From NCBI GenBank assembly GCA_026545765.1, contig CM048841.1, forward strand, positions 101,203,352-101,267,351: DNA of 64,000 bases. Direction: 5' to 3'. Positions 55,674 through 64,000 of the stretch are shown here, piece by piece. The translations under genes and the position numbers were made by a program. Below the pieces are notes generated by a model. The model made no database searches. It was not told the origin of the DNA and saw nothing but the letters and a program-made list of their open reading frames with translations. Position 1 is the stretch's first letter; each line of letters starts with the position of its first letter. This stretch comes from Plantago major. Taxonomy: Eukaryota > Streptophyta > Magnoliopsida > Lamiales > Plantaginaceae.

Positions 55674-58295
55674 CTACATAATTTGAACAATAAAATCCTG
55701 ATTTCCAGAGCCCCTTTGTTCTTCTCGTATCGTCGTTGCCCATTTCTCGACTGTATAACAGCAGCCGAGCAGTCTAATTAATCGAAGAGATGGTATTTCT
55801 CCAATTTCAGGGGAAATCTCCTCCATCTTTTTTAAACCATAGAGAGAAATGTGCTCAAGGGATGGGAAATGACTACTATCTGCTGTCCATTCTACCAAAT
55901 GATGATGAAATGAAATTTTCAAATATTTGAGTTTTAGGAATTGGTCGTCAACACAGTTCCACACCTTCCCTCCCCCGCAATTATCCAATCTCAACTTTTC
56001 AAGATGGGGCAGTGATCCAATCTTTCTCCCCATTTCTTCCCAACTGAATTTGCAATTCCACAATTCCAACTTCTTGAGTGATAGAGACAATACCAGATTC
56101 TGGAAATATTTCAAACTCAAACTTTCATCACGGACACCAAACCAGCAGTGCAGTGATTCGAGTTTATCTAGACGACTAAGATTATCAAGACAATAAGCAG
56201 ACGGCAAGAGTACTTTTTCATCTTCATAACGTATTCTCAACTTCTTTATGTTGGGAAGCATCCTAAGGACCTCTTCGGTGCAACAAAAATCAATTATCAC
56301 TCCAAGTGATTGGAGATCTCTAAGCACACTACACTTAGGTAATTGCACATCCATTTTTCCAAAGCTTAATCCACGTAGATACACTCGACCAATCATTAGA
56401 TGACGAAGTTGTGGCATATCCCATATTTTGAATGGTGCTGCATAGACAGATGTCTGACCATATCGACTGCAAATTATTGTTTGTATATTCCAACTTCGGG
56501 GTGTGGATGTTACAAAATCACGGATGTTTGATATGGGAGTATTCGGAAAAAGAAGGCATCGTAAGTTACATCCAACTAATTCAATTTTCTTATCACGGGA
56601 TGTGATTCTCGCAACATTCCAAACCCTGAGCAGTTTGACATCAGCTGGTAGCTGCTCACAAGTACCCACAATTGAGCGCATGGAAGGCCAGGACTGGGTT
56701 GCATCAAAGGTTAGAGCAACTCGACTCTTTTTCTCCTCATTGTAGACTGCCAGCCGACGGTAACTAGCAAAGCCTTGTGAAAGATCAAGGTTTGGCTTCC
56801 CATATACATAAAGAAACCTCTCTTTATTAGCCTCTTTCAAGCAGAAATCTCTCACCAAATCATGAACTTTAATCCATTTCACATTACCTGTACTTCCAAG
56901 CTCATCGACAAGTATGAGATTTCTATCAATGAGATCTTTCAAGTAATAAGAGGCCACCTCTTCCAAGCTTTTGCCTTCTTTTGGTTTTAGAAATCCTTCA
57001 GCTACCCATAATTTCTTAAGATGTGATACTTTAATCCTATCATCCTCCGGGAATACTCCAAGATAAAGCAAACATGGTTTCAAATGAACATGCAAGTGAC
57101 TGTAACTCAACCGCAACATCTTCAAACAATGCTCATTGCCTTCTGAATTTACATTTGCACTTACGTCCTCTTTAATGCACTCCCAGTACTCTCGGTTAAG
57201 AGATTTTTTGAGGAGTCCACTGATCACAACAATCGACAGCGGTAGACCTTTGCACTTTCTTGCAATCATTTTTCCAACTTCCTCCAGATCATGAGGACAA
57301 CTTTCTTGGACGAATACCTTCCTCTGAAGTAGACTCCAACTGTCATCCTCATTTAAGAGATTCATCTTATAGATCTGACAAGAGCCAATATCAGTTGCCA
57401 AATTCAATAATCTTGTAGTTACTATAATTCGGCTTCTGTTGTTATTCTCAGGATGGAATAGTTGTATTCCATTCCATGCATCAAGACTCCAAATATCATC
57501 AATTACAATAAAGTATCTCCGTCCGATCAAATGCTGGTGTAAGATTACACCCAATTCATTTGCAGATGCCTCTTCAAGTTGTTCAATTCCACATTCTTTT
57601 AGCAACTGAATCAACAAATCGTGTACATTAAAAACTTGAGACACTGTGACCCAAGCACATACATCAAAATGTTGCCGACTACGCTGATTATCATAAACCT
57701 TCTTAGCAAGAGTAGACTTTCCGATACCACCCATGCCAGTGAGTGCAATGACTTGGCGATCGGATGCACGTCCAATGAGTTTATCATAAACCTTATTCAA
57801 GATGTCATCAAATCCCACCAACAAATCCTTCTCAGTATTGAGTGCTCGTGACGAACCAGATCCGTCAGTTTCTTGTGGTAGTGGATTCTTAAGTACTTCA
57901 CTCTTCTCTTGAATTTCAAGTGCTTCTCCCATCAAAGAATCAAAGTCACCTATGACTTTTTCGACATCTTGAGTGAACTTACTGGGGTTCATCTTTTCCA
58001 GCTCGTTATTGGATCGAGCAAGAACATGATCAACAACGTAAGACTCAATGACATCTTCAGCAAGATAAGCTGCATCTGATATTCGGCTCTCCAAAACTCG
58101 TATTTCATGATGATCATCGCAATCGGAGTAACTGTAATTACTAGCCTCAAGAAACTGTTGGATGAAACTAACCTTTTTACTCAAGGATTGAAGCTGGATT
58201 TGCTGGTGGGCAGTGAAAGTGTGGTGGGGAGAATGGTATGTCTGGATCCGGTCCATGAGATCCAGAAGAGTCATAACAGCTGCGTAAGAAGCCAT
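55674..58295 (-). CDS. CC-NB-LRR disease resistance protein, R1B-like, 873 aa, single exon
   Basis: An intracellular immune receptor of the coiled-coil class. The N-terminal Rx-type domain (1-140) has EDVIES at about 80-84 in place of EDVID. NB-ARC landmarks are complete: P-loop GMGGIGKST at 187-195, kinase-2 YFIVIDDIW at 261-269, RNBS-B SRIIVTTR at 288-295, GLPL at 350-353, RNBS-D CLLYLGVFPED near 408-418. MHD is present as VHD at 477-479, a variant frequent in this clade. About a dozen irregular LRRs fill 520-860. The frame is uninterrupted and of usual length, so the receptor looks intact. The style is that of the R1/late-blight-homologue group expanded in asterids; the recognised pathogen is unknown. 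Its last LRRs have been copied to three sites at 30.9, 33.9 and 46.3 kb. Confidence 0.93.
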   Translation of the reverse strand: MASYAAVMTLLDLMDRIQTYHSPHHTFTAHQQIQLQSLSKKVSFIQQFLEASNYSYSDCDDHHEIRVLESRISDAAYLAEDVIESYVVDHVLARSNNELEKMNPSKFTQDVEKVIGDFDSLMGEALEIQEKSEVLKNPLPQETDGSGSSRALNTEKDLLVGFDDILNKVYDKLIGRASDRQVIALTGMGGIGKSTLAKKVYDNQRSRQHFDVCAWVTVSQVFNVHDLLIQLLKECGIEQLEEASANELGVILHQHLIGRRYFIVIDDIWSLDAWNGIQLFHPENNNRSRIIVTTRLLNLATDIGSCQIYKMNLLNEDDSWSLLQRKVFVQESCPHDLEEVGKMIARKCKGLPLSIVVISGLLKKSLNREYWECIKEDVSANVNSEGNEHCLKMLRLSYSHLHVHLKPCLLYLGVFPEDDRIKVSHLKKLWVAEGFLKPKEGKSLEEVASYYLKDLIDRNLILVDELGSTGNVKWIKVHDLVRDFCLKEANKERFLYVYGKPNLDLSQGFASYRRLAVYNEEKKSRVALTFDATQSWPSMRSIVGTCEQLPADVKLLRVWNVARITSRDKKIELVGCNLRCLLFPNTPISNIRDFVTSTPRSWNIQTIICSRYGQTSVYAAPFKIWDMPQLRHLMIGRVYLRGLSFGKMDVQLPKCSVLRDLQSLGVIIDFCCTEEVLRMLPNIKKLRIRYEDEKVLLPSAYCLDNLSRLDKLESLHCWFGVRDESLSLKYFQNLVLSLSLKKLELWNCKFSWEEMGRKIGSLPHLEKLRLDNCGGGKVWNCVDDQFLKLKYLKISFHHHLVEWTADSSHFPSLEHISLYGLKKMEEISPEIGEIPSLRLIRLLGCCYTVEKWATTIREEQRGSGNQDFIVQIM

Positions 58296-59365
58296 TTTAC
58301 TTGTACTGCTAGACTAGTCCCTGCCTGCAATATAGTATGAACCCATGGATTCTTAAGTTTCAGAATCTAATTTAATGAAAACATTGCATATCAATCAATC
58401 TATTTAGTTTACAGTCATAATTACTAGCAATATATACAAGTAGAAGGTTTATGATTATGATATACCTGTGCTAGCTGCTACTAGAGAGTAATTGGCTGCA
58501 AGAATTGATTATATATGATGATTCACTCAACTCTGAAAACCCAAATGTAAGAAGATAATTATTAACTTTCAGAACACTTGAACTCAATCATTTCCAAGAA
58601 ACTAGTGTAGTGTAGATGATGCAAACTGACTTTCTAAGTCTCAAGAAACAGCTAGCGTGTGTTTACTTTTCAGAGTGTTTCTTAGCCACATGATCCATCC
58701 TGAGGATTGGTGGACCTGGCTAGATATCTCTCCATCAAGAAACAGTAATCTGATAACTGTTTCTTACCCTTATAAATATCTTCCAAACCCACCAAGACAG
58801 TCTCCAGGAAGTAACGATATAGGAATTATATTGTGCAAAGTACCGTGCAAGAATGGTAGAGAGTTTACGTTTCCCTGAACAAGTATTTGTAACCATAGAT
58901 TGAAGCAAGATACTTATATGAGATGGTGGACTTGATCTAGCTAATCACATTCATGTTTTGGCAACCTTTCAATAGTATAGTTCATATGGAATGTGAAGTA
59001 AACTATGTAGTAGTATCACTTATAGTCACTGATAGTGTACTGTTGTGTGAGACTGGCTTGTCTAATTGATGTTCTCAGCTGTGAAGTATTAATTCAGCTT
59101 ATGCCTTAGATATATAATTAACAATCAAATAAATCAAGTATGGTGGGGGGTTGAGTTATTGCAGTAGATAGTTCAAGACAACATATATATGGCCTTGAAA
59201 TTACATATTTTATATAGTTGACATAGTACAAACTAGAGGAACGACGAAAACTTATTGTTCCGCAAAGTTTAATTGTGAAGAAATACGGCCTAGTTGTATT
59301 TAAAACGTGTTTGGACGTTATATTTTGTCACCTCAGATGCAACTCTCTTCATTTTAAGGTTAGTA
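58296..59365. other. Upstream region of the NLR and flank of the copia element
   Basis: No other gene. On the minus strand the leader may contain an intron, but I cannot define it. Near 59330 the sequence aactctcttcattttaaggt resembles 53700-53721, a small shared repeat of unknown nature. Confidence 0.4.
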
Positions 59366-59550
59366 TGTGAAGGAAATGATTTCATTTCCTTACTAATCTA
59401 CTTGTAGATATTCGCCTATATATATTAGATTGTATAGAATCTCTTCATATCTTCTTTATTCTCTTTCCCTTGTTTGTCACTTCTGTAACTTGTATAAATT
59501 CCTTTAGTCATTAATAAGAAAAGCATTGTGCGGCAACATCTTTTTTATCA
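59366..59550 (+). repeat. 5' LTR of the copia element, 185 bp
   Basis: Begins tgtgaaggaaatgatttc and ends ttttttatca immediately before the primer-binding site, so it has the TG...CA ends required. It contains a tatatata box near 59418 and an aataagaaaag polyadenylation-like stretch. The short length is typical of small plant Ty1/copia lineages. A possible target duplication tagta precedes it; the partner lies outside the window. Confidence 0.8.
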
Positions 59551-59563
59551 TGGTACCAGAGCA
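59551..59563 (+). promoter_or_regulatory. Primer-binding site (initiator tRNA-Met type)
   Basis: tggtaccagagc directly follows the LTR. The plant initiator-Met site is tggtatcagagc, so there is one difference. Confidence 0.8.
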
Positions 59564-59657
59564 GGTTACAATTTTTAATCCTAAACACTAAGCCTTCCTG
59601 CCGCCGTTCATATTCAGTTCCAAAAAAAAAAAAAAGAAGAAGAAGAAGAAGAAGAAG

Positions 59658-60617
59658 ATGTCCAGTGATAGTGACAAAGACAAATCAGTCTCCACAACCG
59701 GCACTAGTATTGTTTATGTTGACTCCATGTCACATTATTATATTCACGCCTCTGATCATCCAGGACAGTTGTGCGTGGGCGACCTTCTTGGCGATGGAAA
59801 TTATGCCGATTGGGTTGAAGAGATGTTGAATTTCCTGTTTGCCAAAAACAAGATTGGGTTCGTTGATGGAACAATTTCGATTCCAGCCGAGAATCCTCAA
59901 GAAATTTCGTTATGGAAAAGGTGTAACACAATGGTGAAAGGATGGCTATTCACCGCCATGGAAAAGGACGTAAAGAATAGCATGAAATATGCGAAGACTG
60001 CTCAAGACATATGGGAGGACTTGGCAGAGAGGTTCGGAAAAGAAAGCTCCCCAAGGGCATATGAACTGAAACGAGCATTAAGTCTAGTTAGACAAGACAA
60101 GCTCTCAGTTATTGCTTATTACAACAAATTGAAGGGACTTTGGGATGAGATGCAAGCTGTTTTGCCTATTGTAAAGTGCAGCTGCGAAGGATGCAAATGT
60201 GACGCACCAAAGCAGCAAGTCACAAGACGTGAGAAAGAACAATTGTATGAATTTCTCATGGGGTTGGATGATAATTTCTCGACAATCAGAACTCAAATAC
60301 TCAGCATGCGACCTGTTCCTAGCCTTGGATCTGCATATCATATGGTGATGGAGGACGAGCAACATAAGCAGATTACCACAGCTCGCAAACCTGTTGTCGA
60401 AGCTGCTGCGTTTCAGACTCAAACACATCGCTTTGAAGTCGATCGTAGAACTGATAAGCGTGAGAAGTTTAAATGCTTACAGTGTGGGAAACTTGGACAC
60501 AAAATTGAGCGCTGCTATGAAATTATCGGATACCCGGATGACTGGATTAAGGATGGAAGAAGAGGAGATGTACCAAAAAAAATGAAAAAGGGAGCCTTAA
60601 AGTGCCGTGAAAATTGA
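59658..60617 (+). pseudogene. Copia gag (capsid and zinc knuckle), frame broken at its end
   Basis: Encodes 319 residues with the plant copia gag layout: a conserved N-terminal block around WVEEMLNFL, the capsid-like UBN2 region (about 50-230), and a zinc knuckle of the C-x2-C-x4-H-x4-C type (CLQCGKLGHKIERC) near 274-287. The frame stops at 60615-60617; the continuing polyprotein sequence is in another frame. Purine-rich runs just before (about 60574-60592) are a likely place for the slip. Confidence 0.85.
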
Positions 60618-60814
60618 GCAAAGGAAAACTCCTAAGGTAGCTCATGTTGCAGTAGAGCAAAATAGTCCGATTCCGGGACTTACAGCCGAACAATATAGGC
60701 GCTTCCTTCAGCACTATGGAGGTGATGAAGATGTGTCTGGAACTTCGCAGCCAACGCTCTCACCTGCTGCACATTAAATTCGGTTAATATCCATTTTGCA
60801 AAGCCCTGGATAAT

Positions 60815-61907
60815 AGACTCAGGGGCCACAGAACACATTACCTGTGATGGAGAATATCTTCATTGTCAAAGAGAAACATATGAAGGGATACCAGTTAAAA
60901 TTCCAAATGGAGATAGTGTCCCAGTTAAAGGGATTGGTGATTTTAACTTGCCGAATGGGCTTAGAATTAATCGCGTTCTAAATATTCCAGATTTCAAGTG
61001 CAATTTACTTTCCGTTAGCAGGCTGACGAAAGATTTCAACTGTTCATTGATTTTCTTTCGGGATTTTTGTATTATGCAGGACTTACCTTCGAAGAACCTG
61101 ATTGGCGTGGGTAGGGAGCGCGATGGTTTATATTTATTGGAGCCTGTGAGGAACAAAGGTTCAGCAATGGCAGTGACTCTAGATGCAGAAACTTGGCATA
61201 GGCGACTTGGTCACACTTCTGGTGAAAATTTTAGACATCTTCCTTTTCGAGTTGAGAATGTTAAGAATAAGATTGATAGTTGTGATTCATGTTTGAGAGC
61301 GAAACAAACTAGGCTCCCCTTTTCAGATAGCTCGATCAAAACTACTTGTTTTGAATTATTGCACTGTGACATTTGGGGAAGTTATAAAACACCATCTTTT
61401 TCGGGTGCACGATACTTTTTGTCGATTGTCGGTGATTTTAGTAGAGGTACTTGGGTTTTCTTGATGTCACAAAAATCTGAGGTCAGTCATTACCTTACTA
61501 CGTTTTGCAATATGGTTAGTACACAATTTGATAAACCCGTAAAGCGCATTAGGAGTGATAATGGAGCCGAGTTTCAATCAAATTACATGATGACATATTA
61601 TTCTGATCATGGAATTATTTTGGAGACCTCTTGTACTGACACACCCCAACAAAATGGTGTCGTAGAGAGAAAACACCGTCACATTCTTGAAGTTGCACGA
61701 GCCTTGAGGTTCCAAGCAGGGTTACCAATACAGTTTTGGGGGGAATGCGTATTAACTGCTACATATATCATTAATAGACTACCCTCCAGAGCTATTCAAA
61801 ATAAGACACCTTATGAGATTTTGTTCAATAAAATTCCCTCTTATGACAATTTGCATATTTTTGGATGCTTGGTGTATGCTCGCGATAATAAGAAGGGGGG
61901 GAGATAA
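60815..61907 (+). pseudogene. Copia protease and integrase segment
   Basis: It starts with the aspartic protease active site DSGA near 60826, followed by the pre-integrase region (WHRRLGH near 61195 and CDSC near 61283 as the zinc-binding HHCC part). The integrase core has its three acidic residues visible in LLHCDIWG, IRSDNGAEF and NGVVERKH. The frame is lost at the run of seven G around 61895-61901. Confidence 0.85.
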
Positions 61908-64000
61908 GTTCGGTGAAAGGGGGAGGCCTTGCATATTCGTTGGATATCCTAACGGGCAGAAGGGTTATAGGGTTTTCGATCTGGGGACGAAGAAAATTTA
62001 CACTTCCCGTGACGTGCGATTTGTAGAAAAAATATTTCCATTCGCAAGTAATTCTGCTGCCACCAATATTGGGAGGCTGACTGCCCAAGATGACAATGAA
62101 TGGAGAACACCATGTGATGATGATTTTGATATTGGGCCAGCTAGTTTTGACATGTCTGATGTATATGTTAAGTCACAGTTTGAAAATTTGAGCAATGAGC
62201 CACATGTGCATCATGAAGCAAATGGTTCTAATGATATGAACATTGAACAGGCAGAGAGCTCCAATGGTGAACCTGAAACTTTGGGTCATATTGGAAATGG
62301 GCATAATGGAGGCCTAAGATGCAGTGATAGGTCTCACACGCAACCTTCTCATCTTATGAATTTTATAGTCGACTTGCCGAAATCAATAGACCATTCGCAA
62401 TCCACGTTAGATTCGGGAACTTCGACGGTACATCCTCTTTCTCACTATGTTTCTTATGATAGATTTTCCAATGCTCACAAAGCCTATCTTGCGGCTATCA
62501 CCTCGCGTGATGAGCCTCGTTTTTTTAGTCAGGCGGTGAAAGATCCAGCATGGTGTGAAGCTATGAAACGTGAGATTGAGGCCTTGGAACAAAATGGTAC
62601 ATGGACCTTGACAAGCTTGCCTCCTGGAAGGAGAGCAATTGATTCTAAGTGGGTTTATAAAATAAAATATAAACCCGATGGAGTAGTAGAGCGGTATAAA
62701 GCTCGCCTTGTAGCAAAAGGTTTCACTCAAGTCGAAGGAATTGATTTCCATGAAACTTTCGCTCCTGTTGCTAAGCTTGTAACTGTTCGTAGTTTACTTG
62801 TTGTTGCTGCCAAGAAGCATTGGGAGATACATCAGTTGGATGTGAATAACGCTTTCTTACATGGCGATCTCCTAGAGGATGTGTACATGAAAATACCTCA
62901 AGGTTTCGCAAAAGAAGGAGATACACGGGTCTGTAAATTGCACAAGTCTTTGTACGGACTGAAGCAATCCTCACGAAATTGGTACTACAAGTTTACTAGA
63001 GCCTTGAGTGAAATTGGTTTCCATCAATCAAAGGCTGATCATTCACTATTCGTCTTTAAACATGGAGGTACTTGTTTGTTTGCCTTAATATATGTTGATG
63101 ATGTGATTTTGGCTGGAAATAGTGTTGAGCAAATTGCTATTGTTAAGAAATTCCTTAATGACCGCTTTAGTATTAAGGATCTTGGAGCTTTGAAGTATTT
63201 TTTGGGTATTGAGGTGGCCCGGTCCCCCGATGGGATTGTATTAAGTCAACGAAAATACACACTTGATATTCTTAGAGAAAGCGTGATGTTGGGAAGTCGC
63301 CCTAGGGCGTTTCCTATGGAGCAGAACACTCGTTTCTCTGATGATGAGAACAGCCCCGAAGTTGATGCTCAAAAATATCGTCGTCTTGTTGGTCGATTAC
63401 TCTATTTGACTGTTACGAGGCCTGACATAACATTCTCCGTTAACCTGTTGAGCTAGTTTGTTAGTCGGCCACGCCAATCCCATATGGATGCTGTTTTCCG
63501 TGTACTTCGTTATTTGAAGTCTAGTCCTGGACATGGCATTTTTTTCGCTGCCAATGGAAATTTGAATCTCCTTGCATTCTGTGATGCAGATTGGGGTGGG
63601 TGTGTCATGACTCGTCGCTCAACTACAGGTTATTTTATTACTCTTGGAGGTTCACCAATATCGTGGAAGACTAAGAAGCAGTCGGTAGTATCTCGTTCTT
63701 CAGCTGAGGTCGAGTATCGGGCCATGGCTGCTACTGTCAGTGAGGTTTTATGGTTGCGTTGGTTGTTACATGATCTCGAGGCTCCCCAGGAGGATGCAAC
63801 ACCTTTATTTTGTGACAATCGGGCAGCCCGCCATATTGCAAATAATCTTGTATTTCATGAACGAACGAAGCATGTTGAAATGGATTGCTACTTCGTTAGG
63901 GAGCGTGTTGAATCCAAGGAAATTGAAGCCTGTTCAATCTCTACTTCAAACCAAATCGCTGATGTCTTTACTAAGGCGCTTGGGGCAGAACGCTTTCATC
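61905..64000 (+). pseudogene. Copia reverse transcriptase and RNase H segment, interrupted by TAG
   Basis: The reverse transcriptase region begins near DPAWCEAMKREIEAL (about 62537). It includes KARLVAKGF, QLDVNNAFLHGDL and the catalytic YVDD near 63091. A TAG at 63454-63456 falls where relatives have a glutamine-type codon. The RNase H part continues in the same frame (CDADWGGC, STTGYF, then the SSAEVEYRAM block) and is cut at the window end. Confidence 0.88.

Larger units (their letters stand above)
59366..64000 (+). mobile_element. Ty1/copia LTR retrotransposon, defective, cut by window end
   Basis: The order LTR, primer site, gag, protease, integrase, reverse transcriptase, RNase H identifies a Ty1/copia element. 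The A/AAG-rich leader runs to the gag ATG at 59658. The single polyprotein frame expected is broken at three places: a frame change near the end of the gag frame (about 60590-60617), another at the G7 run 61895-61901, and a TAG at 63454-63456. Matching protein sequence continues after each. The 3' LTR and end of RNase H are beyond 64000. Its own proteins could not be made as one chain from this copy. The decay is slight, so insertion was probably fairly recent. Confidence 0.92.

Noticed and set aside
1-64000. tRNA, rRNA, snRNA or miRNA genes
   Set aside because: I scanned for cloverleaf boxes and conserved rRNA text and found nothing convincing by eye; long hairpins present belong to transposon-like repeats. 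A tRNAscan or Rfam search would be decisive.

Overview
This is nuclear DNA from a flowering plant: AT-rich intergenic sequence, genes with GT-AG introns, a plant Ty1/copia retrotransposon, and plant-only families (strictosidine synthase-like, GONST1, R1-type NLR, DUF1645). The R1B-like NLR and the salutaridine-reductase-like SDR genes suggest an asterid, perhaps Lamiales; that placement is an inference from protein style, not a measurement.

Layout. 1-2.8 kb: intergenic. 2.86-3.83 kb: intronless strictosidine synthase-like gene (+). 3.8-16.4 kb: gene-free, built from a LINE remnant, a pair of ~1 kb dispersed repeats, a ~310-bp satellite-like family, a 267-bp tandem duplication, a Harbinger-like MITE and an (AT)n tract. 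16.4-20.7 kb: five-exon F-box gene (+). 21.0-22.2 kb: intronless DUF1645 gene (-). 23.9-28.5 kb: ten-exon GDP-mannose transporter GONST1 (+), reconstructed with every phase consistent.

28.5-53.2 kb is a rearranged segmental duplication. The block '3' end of GONST1 + convergent methyltransferase gene' occurs twice (27.4-30.8 and 49.16-53.2). On the left GONST1 is intact and the methyltransferase is a pseudogene; on the right the methyltransferase is intact and only the GONST1 tail survives. Between them, on the minus strand, lie two complete SDR genes (32.1-33.4 and 46.7-48.2), two SDR pseudogenes, three copies of the LRR tail of an NLR gene, one of them fused in frame to an SDR exon, a fold-back DNA element (35.0-38.3), a decayed multi-exon gene with an internal exon duplication (38.5-42.5) and an LTR-like block ending at 46.18 kb.

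53.2-58.3 kb: intergenic DNA, an LRR relic (+) and a complete single-exon CC-NB-LRR gene of 873 residues (-), the full-length relative of the dispersed LRR tails. 59.37-64.0 kb: a Ty1/copia element (+) with a 185-bp 5' LTR, broken by frame changes and a nonsense codon and cut by the window end.

The genes do not form a pathway. The common theme is a locus remodelled by short-homology rearrangement around SDR and NLR genes. The most unusual single-gene signal is a U12-type intron in the right-hand methyltransferase gene whose reading frame fits AT-AA ends.
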